64,000 nucleotides of DNA from Alkalihalobacillus sp047302405 (lineage in GTDB: Bacteria; Bacillota; Bacilli; Bacillales; Bacillaceae_D), in NCBI RefSeq assembly GCF_047302405.1, contig NZ_CP154853.1:4464001-4528000 (forward strand). Reading direction: 5' to 3'. The notes under the pieces were generated by a model. That model was not told where the DNA came from, made no database searches, and worked only from the letters and a program-made list of their open reading frames with translations. The position numbers and the translations under genes were made by a program. Each line of letters opens with the position of its first letter. Positions within the stretch are counted from its first letter, which is position 1. Positions 35,477 through 45,285 of the stretch are shown one piece after another.

Positions 35477-36856
35477 ATGAATGAAGCAGTGAAAACATAT
35501 TTTCAACAAAATAGGGAGGAGCATTTAAGTGAACTAGGAAAATTTTTGGGAATTCCTTCTATTAGTGCGTTATCTGAACATAAAGAGGATGTTCGTCATG
35601 CGGCAGAGTGGATGGCAAACTCTTTAAAAGAAGCAGGTGTGGAGAATGTAAGTTTAATGGAAACCGGGGGGCATCCGGTTGTGTATGGCGATTGGTTACA
35701 TGCACCAGGAAAACCGACTGTTTTAATTTACGGTCATTATGATGTACAACCTGTTGATCCGGTTGAATTATGGGAGACGCCACCATTTGAAGCCCATATT
35801 CGAGACGAAAAAATTTATGCTCGTGGTGCTAGTGACGACAAAGGTCAAACGTTTATGCATGTCAAAGCGATTGAGGCATTATTGAAAGTGAATGGTGAGC
35901 TACCAGTAAATGTTAAGTTCTTAATTGAAGGGGAAGAGGAGATCGGAAGTGTGCATCTTGATCCATTTGTGGAAGAGCATCGTGAGTTATTAGCTTCGGA
36001 TGTTCTTATTATTTCTGATACCCCAATGCTTGAAAAAGGTCGTCCAGCTATTTGCTCTGGTTTAAGAGGGTTAAGTTCCTTACAAATCGATGTAAAAGGG
36101 GCGAAAGGAGACTTACATTCTGGATTGTATGGTGGTGGAGTCCAAAATTCGATTCATGCTCTTGTCCAAATTCTTGACTCGATGAGAGATCAAGAAGGAC
36201 GTGTGACTGTTGCTGGGTTTTATGACAAAGTAGAAGAGTTAAATAAGGATGAGCGTGCCGCAATGGCAGAGTTGAATTTTGATGAAGTGAATTTACAAAA
36301 AGAGCTCGAAGTTCCAGAGTTATTCGGAGAAAAGGGATATTCTATGATTGAGCAAACGTGGGTTCGTCCAACCCTTGAAATCAATGGGATTTACGGAGGG
36401 TTTCAAGGAGAAGGAGTTAAGACAGTGATTCCATCAGAAGCTCATGCCAAAATTACATGTCGCTTAGTACCAACCCAAGACCCAGATGAAATTACGACCT
36501 TAATTGAGAAGCATATTGCAGCTAATACCCCAAAAGGAGTGACGGTCACAACGAAACGTTTTGATGCAGGAAAACCTTTTGCAGCACCAGTTGATCATCA
36601 AGCATTCCAAATTGCGGCAAAAGCTTATGAAGAGGTATATTCGGTACCTGTTACCTTTACTAGAATGGGTGGTTCCATTCCCGTTGTTGAAACGTTTGAC
36701 CGTATTTTCCAAGTACCGATTGTGCTTATGGGATTTGGATTACCATCGGAAAATTTCCATGCTCCAAATGAACATTTTCATTTAGAAAACTTCGATAAAG
36801 GATTGCGGACGATTTCCACTTATTTAGAGAAATTAGGCAACCAATTAAATAAATAA
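35477..36856 (+). CDS. M20-family dipeptidase
   Basis: 459 residues. M20 metal and catalytic motifs: YGHYDVQPVDP near residue 77, ARGASDDKGQ near 113, EGEEEIGS near 147, and the C-terminal GSIPVVETF and NEHFHLENFDKG. Length and motifs match the ArgE/DapE/CNDP-type dipeptidases (Xaa-His or PepV-like) that cleave dipeptides with two metal ions. ATG 35477 has AAGGGATGATC upstream; an ATG at 35468 sits on that sequence. Confidence 0.9.
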   Translation: MNEAVKTYFQQNREEHLSELGKFLGIPSISALSEHKEDVRHAAEWMANSLKEAGVENVSLMETGGHPVVYGDWLHAPGKPTVLIYGHYDVQPVDPVELWETPPFEAHIRDEKIYARGASDDKGQTFMHVKAIEALLKVNGELPVNVKFLIEGEEEIGSVHLDPFVEEHRELLASDVLIISDTPMLEKGRPAICSGLRGLSSLQIDVKGAKGDLHSGLYGGGVQNSIHALVQILDSMRDQEGRVTVAGFYDKVEELNKDERAAMAELNFDEVNLQKELEVPELFGEKGYSMIEQTWVRPTLEINGIYGGFQGEGVKTVIPSEAHAKITCRLVPTQDPDEITTLIEKHIAANTPKGVTVTTKRFDAGKPFAAPVDHQAFQIAAKAYEEVYSVPVTFTRMGGSIPVVETFDRIFQVPIVLMGFGLPSENFHAPNEHFHLENFDKGLRTISTYLEKLGNQLNK

Positions 36857-36858
36857 AT

Positions 36859-36909
36859 GGATAAACTCAGCAATAGATGAATATTTTCTATTAGCTGAGT
36901 TTTTTTCGG
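36859..36909 (+). terminator. Terminator of the dipeptidase gene
   Basis: Stem AAACTCAGCAATAG / CTATTAGCTGAGTTT with one bulge, followed by seven T residues. Confidence 0.88.
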
Positions 36910-37108
36910 TACTATAAGTAATTACTAAAAAATGCCTATTTCAAATTGATTACTTACTTAACATGTAGTACATTTAATTTACTAATATGATAATTCTTTC
37001 ATTGTGAACATTCTAAAAATTAGTTAGGTAAACAGTTTAGACTGAATTAGTTTCTTAAGTTCTCTTAAGATTTTTTTTCTGAATTTTTTTAGTGAATGGA
37101 GTAGTGAT

Positions 37109-37777
37109 ATGAAACGAATTAACATTATGATCGTTGATGATCAAACATTAATGAGAGAAGGGCTTAAAACGATAATTGAACTTGAAGAAGACATGGAGGT
37201 AGTTGCAACAGCTGAAAATGGGGAAGAAGCCATCATAAAAGCCGAGCAATCCCAACCAGATTTAATTTTAATGGATATTCAAATGCCAATTATGAATGGG
37301 ATTGATAGTTTAAAAGAGATTAAGTCAAAATTAAAGGATGTGAAAATATTAATTTTGACAACGTTTGCAAATGATGAATATATTATTTCCGGATTACTTA
37401 ATGGGTCAGAAGGTTTTTTGTTAAAAGACATGAATTATGATCAGTTGATTAGTTCCATTAGAAATGCTTATCAAGGGGAAATTATTTTGCCAAATTTAAT
37501 TGCTAAAAAATTAGCAAAGAGAATCGCCTGTCATGAACCTGAAAAACCAAGAGTTTTTAAACAAGATTCTATTAATATTAAAGGAATTCGATTTTCGAAA
37601 AGAGAAAAAGAAGTAATTGAATTGCTCGTTCAAGGTTTTAGTAATAAAAAAATAGCGGAATCTTTATTTATTAGTGAAGGAACCGTAAAGAATTATATCA
37701 GTGAAGTGTATAGCAAAATTGAGATTAATGATCGTGCTCAAGCCATTGTTTATTTAAATCAATTTATGTCTTATTAA
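37109..37777 (+). CDS. NarL/LuxR-type response regulator
   Basis: 222 residues. Receiver domain 1-120 with acidic pair in IMIVDDQTLMREG, phospho-acceptor Asp in LILMDIQMPIMNG near 55, Thr in LILTTFANDEY near 85 and Lys in FLLKDMNYD near 106. A LuxR helix-turn-helix covers about 155-220 (FSKREKEVIELLVQGFSNKKIAESLFISEGTVKNYISEVYSKI, in parts). It is 28 bases before the giant kinase gene and should be its partner regulator. Closely similar to the second regulator at 43725. Confidence 0.92.
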   Translation: MKRINIMIVDDQTLMREGLKTIIELEEDMEVVATAENGEEAIIKAEQSQPDLILMDIQMPIMNGIDSLKEIKSKLKDVKILILTTFANDEYIISGLLNGSEGFLLKDMNYDQLISSIRNAYQGEIILPNLIAKKLAKRIACHEPEKPRVFKQDSINIKGIRFSKREKEVIELLVQGFSNKKIAESLFISEGTVKNYISEVYSKIEINDRAQAIVYLNQFMSY

Positions 37778-37805
37778 TTTTAAATAATAGAAAGGGCGTT
37801 TAGAT

Positions 37806-40800
37806 ATGATTGAGGGTTATCATTTTATTGAAACGCTTGTACATGAAGAAGATTTTATGATTTATCGAGCGGTAGATGAACAGACAAGTCACTCGGTTTT
37901 AATTAAAATGTCTACCCTATATCAAACTTCAAAAGCCCAGCAAGAGATGTTAGAACAAACGGTTTACATTAGTAAGTTATTACCCGATGAGTCGACATTA
38001 AATTTTAAACTATACTATGAAAAATCGGCTAGAAGAAAACCTTACTTAATGGCACCAGATGTTCGAGCGATTCCGCTAGATTTCTACATAAAAAGAGGGT
38101 TATTACTTAATATTGATTTTTTAACCATCACGAAAGAAATAGCGGGGATTCTCGCTCAGTTACACCAGCACCGGTATGTTTATCAGTCAATTACACCTTC
38201 CTCCATCATGATATTCCCACAGTCAAAAAAAATGATTTTTACAAATTTTTGCTTCTCAATAAAAGAATCAACTTTGGTTGTAGAACAGTCCATACAACCG
38301 ATTATAAAAAGGATGGCTCCGTATTTATCACCTGAGCAGACAGGGAGAGTTGGGCGACTAGTTGATACAAGGAGTGACTTTTACTCATTAGGTATCCTAT
38401 TATACCAATGGTTGACAGGGAGATTACCTTTTATTACAGAGGATGACATGGAATGGATTCATGCCCATATTAGCAAAAAGCCATTGCCACCACATGAATT
38501 GAACAAAGAAGTTCCAAAAGTATTCTCGATGATGGTGATGAAGCTTTTAGAAAAGAATCCCGATAATCGTTATCAAAGTGCATTTGGATTAATACGAGAT
38601 TGTGAAAGGTTAGAAAAGGAACAAGCTATTTTACTAAACAATCAACCCTTTATTTTAGGGAGTGAAGATCAACCGACTAATTTAATCTTTTCAAATCATC
38701 TTTATGGATATGAAGAGAAAGTGATTAGATTACAAAATTGCTTTAGGAGAGTAAAAGATGGGGAAACAGAGGTCGTCTTAATTGAAGGAGAGTCTGGAAC
38801 CGGAAAGACAGCTTTGCTTGAAAGAGCTTTTCAGCCGTTTATAAAAGAAGCTTACTTCATTCAAGGCGTTTACGAAAAGAGAAATGCCCATCAGCCATAT
38901 CATGGTTTAATAAATGGATTTGCTCGTTTTGTTGACGGAATTTTAGCATCTGGTACAGAAGAGGTTAACAAATGGACTCGTATTTTTATCGAGGAATTAG
39001 GCGATTCCTTACATACGATAGGAAGAATTTTCTCAGATATCTATTTAATTGTCGATGAGACCGAGCAGCGTATAAAGATTACGGAAGAAACAGAATCAAG
39101 AATAACGTTCAAACAAGCTGTTCATTCGCTTTTAACTTGCTTAGCTGGGCAAGGGAAGCCAGTTGTCTTTTCAATTGATGATATCCAGTGGATGGATCAA
39201 GCCTCCTATCAGCTATTTAAGGATGAACAATCATTTTATCATCAGGCTAATATTTTATTTATTTATGCTTATCAAACCGATCACAACACTGAAACGGTAG
39301 TAAAAGAAGATGTTCGTCAAGGTCTATTTATGAATCGTACAGTTGATTTAATCGTGAATTTAAGCTCTTTTTCAAAAAAACAAATTGAACCTTGGATTGG
39401 TCAATCCTTTCATTTAGAAGAAAAAATGAGCACTGAAGTTGTAAATGAGCTTTTTGAAGCAACAAAAGGGAATCAGCTCTTTCTTCAACAAACAATAAAA
39501 AATTTATATAAAAAGGAGCAATTTGTTTTTAATCAGCTTAGTGGACATTGGACTTTTGTCAATCCTATTATTGAACCGATCAAAAGGAAAGGAAACGATA
39601 AGTTTATTTATAAGAAACTTAGTAGACTGTCCACTCAAGTAGAGGACATTTTAAATTATTGTGCATGTATAGGTTATCAATTTAAGAGCGATATATTATA
39701 CGAGGCTCTTTCTATCCCAAAATCGATTATTGATTATAGTATTCAACAATTACAAGCGGCTGGAATTATAAAAATGGTAGAGATGGAGTTTGATTTTTAT
39801 CAAGTGATAAGATTTGTGGAAGAAGATACATGGCAAACTTTCTACGATCATTTGTCTGCTCATATAAAAGCGCAAAATCACTTTCGTATCGGGCAAACGT
39901 TACTTAATAATCGTACACAGCGACAAGTGCACTCTACTATTATTGATCATTTTAATAAATGTTTTAGTTTATCTTTATCTGAAAAGACAAAAAAAGAAAT
40001 GGCTGAGTACAATCTTATTTTAGGTGTGCGGTATATGGAATCAGATGCCCATTATTCAGCTAATGCTTACTTTGCTTACGGATTAAAGTGGTTAGAAGGA
40101 GATGAGTCTTCACATTTATCTTTTCAATTACTTCTCGGTAAAGCAAGGTGTCTATATGCCGTAGCTCAAAATACTAAAGCACAGGACCTCACAAAAGAGC
40201 TTTATGAAAAAGCGACAAGCATAAAAGAAAAGATTGATGTTCTGACTATAGAAATTAAAATGACTAATCATTTAGTAGATCCAGAAAAAGTGATTAACTT
40301 GGCACTAGAAGGATTATCTCTCTTAGGTTATTCATTCCCTAAAAAAATGATTGGCTTTCATGTTCTAAAAGAGCTTGTTACGGTACGTTTAAAGATGAGA
40401 CGAATCGAGAAACAGAAAGAAGAACTTCCAACTGAATATAGTGAGCGTGAAAAAATGACTTTCTCCATGCTTGAAGCAATGGGGATTGCTGTATATGGAT
40501 ATAAACGTGAGTTGTATGCATTGCATATATTAAAGCTGATGAAGAGCCAGTATCCAAGTTTTAATCATGCTAATTCATCGTTAATTCTCTCTCAATATGC
40601 GATGGTTTTAAGTGAGGGGTTGAATGATTTTTCAGAGGCTTACAAAGTATCAAAATGGGCGAACGAACGAGTGGGGCATAAGGCAGACTCGTTTACAAAA
40701 GGAGTCACACACTTTATTTTTTCAGGTTTTATTCAGCACTGGGATGAACCACTTCAAAATAAGATTGCAAGTTTACAAAGTAGTTTTGAGATGAATAAAA

Positions 40801-42890
40801 AGGCAGGGAATCTAGTCGTTGCAGGTGGATGTTTAATCCTGTCTTTTAATACTCTTTTAATGATCGGATTACCTGTGCAGACATTATTAAAATATGTCGA
40901 GGATTTTCGTCATAAAGCTCAGCTTTTAAGGTTAGAAGAATTTATTGAATATTTTGACCTGGTTGAAAAGATTATGGAGACATTAGCTGATCTTCAAGTG
41001 GCAAGAGAACGACGCAAAGAAATAGAGGCTGTTTATAAACGATTAAAAATGCAGTTTAAATCTAGAGAAACAACACTTTCCTATTTCTCTTTACTAATGA
41101 CCTTTTATTGGACGGTTACGAAAGAATATGAGAATTGTTTAAAGGAAGTCAAAGAAAGTCAATTCCTATTTGTAGATCGAAATAGTGTATTAGGATCAGC
41201 TCAATGTGAATACTGGGTTTATCATAGTCTTTCTATTTGTTTATCTGAGGAATTGACTAAAGCGGAAAGGAAAGCGTATGTTGCGACTATTCGTTCTTAT
41301 TTAAAAAAAATAAAAAAGTGGAAAAAACAAAATGCAGCTAATTTTGCTAGCCGTTATTTCATCATTGAAGGCTGTTATCATTTATTGAAACAATCACATG
41401 AAAAAGCGATCCACTCTTTTAAACAGTCTGCAAAATTAACAAAAGAACAAAACTGTATTCATCAAGAAGCTTTAATCAAACAAGTGTTGAGTATGATCTA
41501 TCTAGAGAAAGGCAAACAAGCATTAGGACATAAGTATTTGCAACAAGCGAATAACAATTTTCAATTCTGGGGAGCTGAATTCGTTGTCGAATTAAATAGG
41601 CAGTCTTTTCATATTAAAAAGCCGGAAACGATAACAGAGAACAGCTTTATGGTAGGCTCCATAGATACGATTAGTTTAATGAAGGCCTCTCAAGTTCTAT
41701 CACAAGAAATTGTTTTAGAAAAGGTCTTGCAACAGCTGATGAAAATTGTTTTAGAATATGCAGGAGCAGTAACGGGTGTCTTAATTCTATCAAAAGACAA
41801 CCAATTATATATTGAAGTAAGAGGGGAAATGAAGCAGGATATCACGACAATTGAAGTTGTACAATCTATTCCTGTCTATTCATATGGGAAAGTCCCGACA
41901 ACCCTAATTGATTATGTAGTTAAGCTACGAAAGGCTATAATCTTTGAAAATTTAACAAAAGATACCCGATTTAATAACGACAAATATATTGAAGAACAAA
42001 AACCGAAGTCCGTGTTAATTAGTCCAATTACTCACCATAAGAAATTAATGGGAGTTCTCTATTTAGAAAACAATTTATCGACACATGCTTTTACAAAACA
42101 AGATATATCGGTCTTAAGCCTTTTAATGAATCAAGCGGCTATTTCGATTGAGAATGCCCACCTCTATAAAGAAATGCAAGTATTAAATGAATCATTAGAA
42201 GAAAAAGTGAAAAGTCGAACTTATTATTTGGAGAAAACACAAAAAGAAATGGCTCAAACTTTGGCAACAAAATCGGTTCTAGAGGAGCGAAACCGAATTG
42301 CCCGAGACATTCATGACGTTGTTGGTCATACGTTAACAACAGCTATCGTTCAAGCCGAAGCTAGTCGACGTCTTTATCACAAAAATGAAAAACTGTCGAT
42401 CGAAAAATTAGAGCTATCACAACAATTAATTCGAAAAGGGCTAAATGAAATTAGGCGGTCCGTTAAACTTTTAAATCAATTTGATACAGAAGAAGAAATC
42501 GATTTTGCAAATGAAATAAATAAAATTATTCAAGAGACAGAGTTAAGTACGGGAGTAATCATTGACTCACAAATAGATATTAACGAACCTATTCCCTCAG
42601 TCGAAATGAAAAAAATGATAGTTCTCGCTCTAAAAGAAGCTTTTACCAATGGGCTTAAACATGGTAATTGCACAAGATTGTATGTTCTACTCCAACAAAC
42701 TGGAAAACAACTTTATTTAAAAATAGTAGATAATGGAAAAGGGGCGGAACAAGTAGAATTCGGTTTTGGCTTACATTCAATGAGGGAAAGGGTAAGGAAA
42801 CTTGAGGGGGAAATGGTTGTTGCATCAACAGCTGGTATTGGAACTTCGATTGAGATTAGGGTAAATAACATGGAAAGAATAGAAGTATAA
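37806..42890 (+). CDS. Giant pseudokinase-AAA-TPR-GAF sensor histidine kinase
   Basis: 1,694 residues. Residues 1-275 have a Ser/Thr-kinase fold, but the catalytic loop reads VYQSITPSSIMI in place of HxDxKPSN and DFG reads TNF-C, so both key Asp residues are lost: a pseudokinase. Walker A is GESGTGKT at 328-335 and Walker B FSIDD near 458. A long helical, TPR-like region spans about 700-1250, a GAF domain about 1290-1440, a coiled coil, the HisKA_3 box ERNRIARDIHDVVGHTLT with phospho-His 1503, and a HATPase with DNGKG at 1642. Such proteins in bacteria sense metabolites or stress and phosphorylate a NarL-type partner. Forms an operon with the regulator at 37109. Confidence 0.9.
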   Translation: MIEGYHFIETLVHEEDFMIYRAVDEQTSHSVLIKMSTLYQTSKAQQEMLEQTVYISKLLPDESTLNFKLYYEKSARRKPYLMAPDVRAIPLDFYIKRGLLLNIDFLTITKEIAGILAQLHQHRYVYQSITPSSIMIFPQSKKMIFTNFCFSIKESTLVVEQSIQPIIKRMAPYLSPEQTGRVGRLVDTRSDFYSLGILLYQWLTGRLPFITEDDMEWIHAHISKKPLPPHELNKEVPKVFSMMVMKLLEKNPDNRYQSAFGLIRDCERLEKEQAILLNNQPFILGSEDQPTNLIFSNHLYGYEEKVIRLQNCFRRVKDGETEVVLIEGESGTGKTALLERAFQPFIKEAYFIQGVYEKRNAHQPYHGLINGFARFVDGILASGTEEVNKWTRIFIEELGDSLHTIGRIFSDIYLIVDETEQRIKITEETESRITFKQAVHSLLTCLAGQGKPVVFSIDDIQWMDQASYQLFKDEQSFYHQANILFIYAYQTDHNTETVVKEDVRQGLFMNRTVDLIVNLSSFSKKQIEPWIGQSFHLEEKMSTEVVNELFEATKGNQLFLQQTIKNLYKKEQFVFNQLSGHWTFVNPIIEPIKRKGNDKFIYKKLSRLSTQVEDILNYCACIGYQFKSDILYEALSIPKSIIDYSIQQLQAAGIIKMVEMEFDFYQVIRFVEEDTWQTFYDHLSAHIKAQNHFRIGQTLLNNRTQRQVHSTIIDHFNKCFSLSLSEKTKKEMAEYNLILGVRYMESDAHYSANAYFAYGLKWLEGDESSHLSFQLLLGKARCLYAVAQNTKAQDLTKELYEKATSIKEKIDVLTIEIKMTNHLVDPEKVINLALEGLSLLGYSFPKKMIGFHVLKELVTVRLKMRRIEKQKEELPTEYSEREKMTFSMLEAMGIAVYGYKRELYALHILKLMKSQYPSFNHANSSLILSQYAMVLSEGLNDFSEAYKVSKWANERVGHKADSFTKGVTHFIFSGFIQHWDEPLQNKIASLQSSFEMNKKAGNLVVAGGCLILSFNTLLMIGLPVQTLLKYVEDFRHKAQLLRLEEFIEYFDLVEKIMETLADLQVARERRKEIEAVYKRLKMQFKSRETTLSYFSLLMTFYWTVTKEYENCLKEVKESQFLFVDRNSVLGSAQCEYWVYHSLSICLSEELTKAERKAYVATIRSYLKKIKKWKKQNAANFASRYFIIEGCYHLLKQSHEKAIHSFKQSAKLTKEQNCIHQEALIKQVLSMIYLEKGKQALGHKYLQQANNNFQFWGAEFVVELNRQSFHIKKPETITENSFMVGSIDTISLMKASQVLSQEIVLEKVLQQLMKIVLEYAGAVTGVLILSKDNQLYIEVRGEMKQDITTIEVVQSIPVYSYGKVPTTLIDYVVKLRKAIIFENLTKDTRFNNDKYIEEQKPKSVLISPITHHKKLMGVLYLENNLSTHAFTKQDISVLSLLMNQAAISIENAHLYKEMQVLNESLEEKVKSRTYYLEKTQKEMAQTLATKSVLEERNRIARDIHDVVGHTLTTAIVQAEASRRLYHKNEKLSIEKLELSQQLIRKGLNEIRRSVKLLNQFDTEEEIDFANEINKIIQETELSTGVIIDSQIDINEPIPSVEMKKMIVLALKEAFTNGLKHGNCTRLYVLLQQTGKQLYLKIVDNGKGAEQVEFGFGLHSMRERVRKLEGEMVVASTAGIGTSIEIRVNNMERIEV

Positions 42891-42926
42891 AAAGAAGAAT
42901 TCGCTTTATATCCTTCTCAATTAAGA

Positions 42927-42968
42927 GCTACTCAAAAGGTCAGCCGGTCTTTTGAGTAGCTTTCTTTT
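42927..42968 (+). terminator. Terminator of the kinase operon
   Basis: Perfect 12-bp stem GCTACTCAAAAG / CTTTTGAGTAGC followed by a T-rich tail. Confidence 0.88.
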
Positions 42969-43027
42969 GATGAAAAGTAGATGTATTAATCAATCATCAT
43001 TGGAAAAAGGATGAGTTTGAGTAGTAA

Positions 43028-43183
43028 TTAAATAATTTTGGATAGTTTAGTGTCTGGTTGTTGTTTGCTCGTATACACTTCTGAATTTGATAAGAAAGTT
43101 TTGATTTCTTCGATTGATAACCCAAGTTGTTTGGCCTCTTTTATTAGTGAGACCCAGTCAAGATCAATTGGTTCCCTTTCCAT
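43028..43183 (-). CDS. sinI: SinI-type antirepressor, copy 1
   Basis: 51 residues. Residues 6-33 (IDLDWVSLIKEAKQLGLSIE, then EIKTFLS) match the SinI helix-hook segment that in B. subtilis pairs with SinR and releases it from DNA. GGGGGAG lies 7 bases before the ATG. Unlike the classical arrangement it is 2.4 kb from sinR and lies alone between the giant kinase and the second response regulator. No 16-bp SinR-like dyad is seen upstream. The tail after residue 35 is polar. Confidence 0.8.
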   Translation of the reverse strand: MEREPIDLDWVSLIKEAKQLGLSIEEIKTFLSNSEVYTSKQQPDTKLSKII

Positions 43184-43724
43184 GCTCGTAACTCCCCCTC
43201 AGAAATTAACTTCATTAAAAGCTTTTATCTATGCACAAAAAATAAACTTTAAAATTGAATAGTTAATAGAGCACTATGGTGAGTGGTATAGTTTAATTTT
43301 AACTATATTGAAAAAAATGGATAGTTACTACAGTCATATGTTTAGTCACATATTCATGAAGAGTATCTTAATTTGAATATTAATAATAGTAAGAAAATAC
43401 CGAACTTTATAATGATAAAATACCTACAAAATGAAAATGAATGAGTGGAAAATAGGGAAATTTTAAAAGTTAAATACGATGAAAGTGTGTTTTGTCCGCG
43501 AATAGACATGAGTCTTAAGATCTATAAAATGGCAATTTAATTTGAATTGTCTTACATTATATAGTAAATTAAACATAGTATAATTCCTTTTTCTCTCTAT
43601 TAATATACAATTAATGTGTCTAAAGAATTATATTCGTTTTTTCCGAGATTAGTACAAAATAAGAAAATAAAAAATAACTGATTTTAAGTGGTGCCAGGAT
43701 TGGGAAGTAGGGGGGATGGAAGTT
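43184..43724. other. AT-rich intergenic region
   Basis: About 540 bases between sinI copy 1 and the second response regulator. Very AT-rich, with several TATAAT-like stretches (for example TATAGT near 43560) suitable for divergent promoters. No reading frame with translation signals was seen. Confidence 0.5.
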
Positions 43725-44384
43725 TTGAAAAAACCATTAGAAATTTTATTGATTGATTCTCAAACCTTAATGAGGGAAGGGCTCCGGTCTATTATTGAAA
43801 TGAATGAAGATATGAGAGTTGTGGCTGCAGTAAAAAGTGAAGAAGAGGCTTTAATGATTGCCAAAGAAAAGCAGCCAGAACTTATTGTCATTGATATTCA
43901 AATGATTAAGTTAAGCGAGCATAACCTTTTAAAAGAACTAAAACAAAGTGTACAAAAGGGAAAAATATTGATTTTAACGAATAAAGAGGAAGAAGACGAT
44001 ATAATTAGCGAAGTTATTTCTCATTGTGATGGTTTATTGCTAAAAAATATGACCAATGATATGCTCGTTCAAGCTATTAGAAATGTTACGAAAGGGGAAT
44101 TAATAATCCCTCATATCTTTGCCAAATCGTTATTACATAATTATTCGAATGTCTCAAATATAAAGGAACAGAATGAGCCTAAACAAGAGTCGGGAATTAA
44201 ATTTTCAAACAGAGAAAAAGATGTAGCTCAGCTTTTATCAGAAGGTCATTCGAATAAAACGATTGCCCAATTACTTTTTATAAGTGAAGGAACAACGAAA
44301 AACTATATTAGTGATATTTATAGCAAAATTGGAATTAAAGAAAGAGGACGAGCTATTTCCTTTTTAAAACATTATTTATCTTAA
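43725..44384 (+). CDS. Second NarL/LuxR-type response regulator
   Basis: 219 residues, a close paralogue of the regulator at 37109 (TLMREGL, IIEMNEDMRVVAAV, ISEGTTKNYISDIYSKI shared in pattern). Phospho-acceptor Asp is kept in LIVIDIQM and Lys in LLLKNMTND, but the acidic pair is ID-S rather than DD and the loop after the Asp is altered (MIKLSEHN for MPIMNG), so phosphorylation may be weaker. TTG 43725 is chosen because GGGGGG is 8 bases upstream; ATG 43716 abuts that sequence. No kinase gene adjoins, so it probably shares the giant kinase. Confidence 0.85.
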   Translation: MKKPLEILLIDSQTLMREGLRSIIEMNEDMRVVAAVKSEEEALMIAKEKQPELIVIDIQMIKLSEHNLLKELKQSVQKGKILILTNKEEEDDIISEVISHCDGLLLKNMTNDMLVQAIRNVTKGELIIPHIFAKSLLHNYSNVSNIKEQNEPKQESGIKFSNREKDVAQLLSEGHSNKTIAQLLFISEGTTKNYISDIYSKIGIKERGRAISFLKHYLS

Positions 44385-44449
44385 AGGGAGCTAAATTAAT
44401 CAAAGGCTATTAGGTTTCTATGTAAACAGTCGTTCATAGGCTCAAACTG

Positions 44450-44600
44450 TTTTTTATGATCTAAAAACGGAATGCCCAGAGACTCCTGCGGGAAAAGTGA
44501 AACACGGGAGACCCCACAGAGACTAGCAGCTTCGGAGGCTCCCGGTTCACCCCCGGAACGCACAGGGTATGCACTGACGTAGTAAGCCAAATCATCCAAA
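44450..44600. repeat. R1 core repeat
   Basis: GC-rich fold-back core (GAGACTCCTGCGGGAAAAGTGAA and GGAGGCTCCCGGTTCACC, in parts) inserted in otherwise AT-rich sequence; inverted relative to the copies at 53281 and 54020. Non-coding. Confidence 0.75.
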
Positions 44601-44651
44601 CCTATTTTACGCTTTTTTGTTTACATAAATCTAGGAAGAAGATATTGACAA

Positions 44652-44667
44652 ATTCTTAATAAAGAAC
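44652..44667. promoter_or_regulatory. SinR-type dyad A
   Basis: ATTCTTAATAAAGAAC, an inverted pair of GTTCTTT-like half-sites (one mismatch). The known SinR half-site is GTTCTYT. Confidence 0.6.
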
Positions 44668-44733
44668 TAAAATTAATTCAATCGTAGTTTTGAAGTTCTT
44701 TTAATAAAAGGAGCTAATTTTTTTCGTCTTTTC

Positions 44734-44749
44734 GTTCTTTTTAAAGAAC
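44734..44749. promoter_or_regulatory. SinR-type dyad B
   Basis: GTTCTTTTTAAAGAAC, two perfect inverted GTTCTTT half-sites. The best match of the set. Confidence 0.75.
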
Positions 44750-44815
44750 TAAAAAGATATAGAGTTTTATATAAGTGAATCTAGAAAGGTAGGAATTTTT
44801 TTTTTTGGTCCGATC

Positions 44816-44831
44816 GTTCTTAATAAAGAAT
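44816..44831. promoter_or_regulatory. SinR-type dyad C
   Basis: GTTCTTAATAAAGAAT, 38 bases before the chosen start of the 138-residue gene. A and C are spaced 164 bases, B lies between them at 82 bases from each, so the three sites are evenly spaced. Confidence 0.7.
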
Positions 44832-44868
44832 TAAAAGGGTGCGTATGCTAAAGGTAAGGAGTGAAGGT

Positions 44869-45285
44869 ATGAATCAAACTATTCAATTCGATAAAGGAAT
44901 AAAGGCAGATTTGTATATTTATGAATTAAACCGTAAGCTACTTAACAAAAAGTGTTCTGAAGTCAATGTGGTTGAATTAACAAATGAGGCAATTGAATTT
45001 TATAGTTCGTTAGAGTTACCACTCATAAAAGGGGTCATTTATAAAATTAAAACAGAGATTTTTAAAAAAGAACTAGAATTATTCGGCATTATTTGTGAAA
45101 AAAGACAACGGTTGGACTCGTCCCTTCTTTATTATCAATTATATTATATTTCCCTTTCTAAACATGAGAACCTCCATTTACATGAGATTAAATTAAAGCA
45201 AAGTCAATTGAAGAAGTATGAGATGGACACATTAGTTGTAAATGAATTTTATAATAAAGGGGAAAATTTGAATGGTTGTAAATAA
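44869..45285 (+). CDS. Small helical protein co-transcribed with a Sin-type HTH
   Basis: 138 residues, nearly all predicted helix, no signal peptide. I do not recognise a family. The middle (KKELELFGIICEKRQRLDSSLLYYQLYYISL, in parts) has the alternation of a TPR-like helix pair. ATG 44869 has AAGGAG 7 bases upstream; earlier in-frame starts at 44839 and 44845 are weaker. It overlaps the next gene by 14 bases, implying coupled translation, and lies directly behind three SinR-type dyads, so it is probably repressed by SinR. Confidence 0.7.
   Translation: MNQTIQFDKGIKADLYIYELNRKLLNKKCSEVNVVELTNEAIEFYSSLELPLIKGVIYKIKTEIFKKELELFGIICEKRQRLDSSLLYYQLYYISLSKHENLHLHEIKLKQSQLKKYEMDTLVVNEFYNKGENLNGCK

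Noticed and set aside
43038..43262. 74-codon plus-strand frame
   Set aside because: It is antisense to the SinI-type gene at 43028-43183, which has a strong ribosome-binding site and recognisable sequence.
44396..44599. 67-codon minus-strand frame
   Set aside because: Lies inside an R1 core repeat and has no translation signals.
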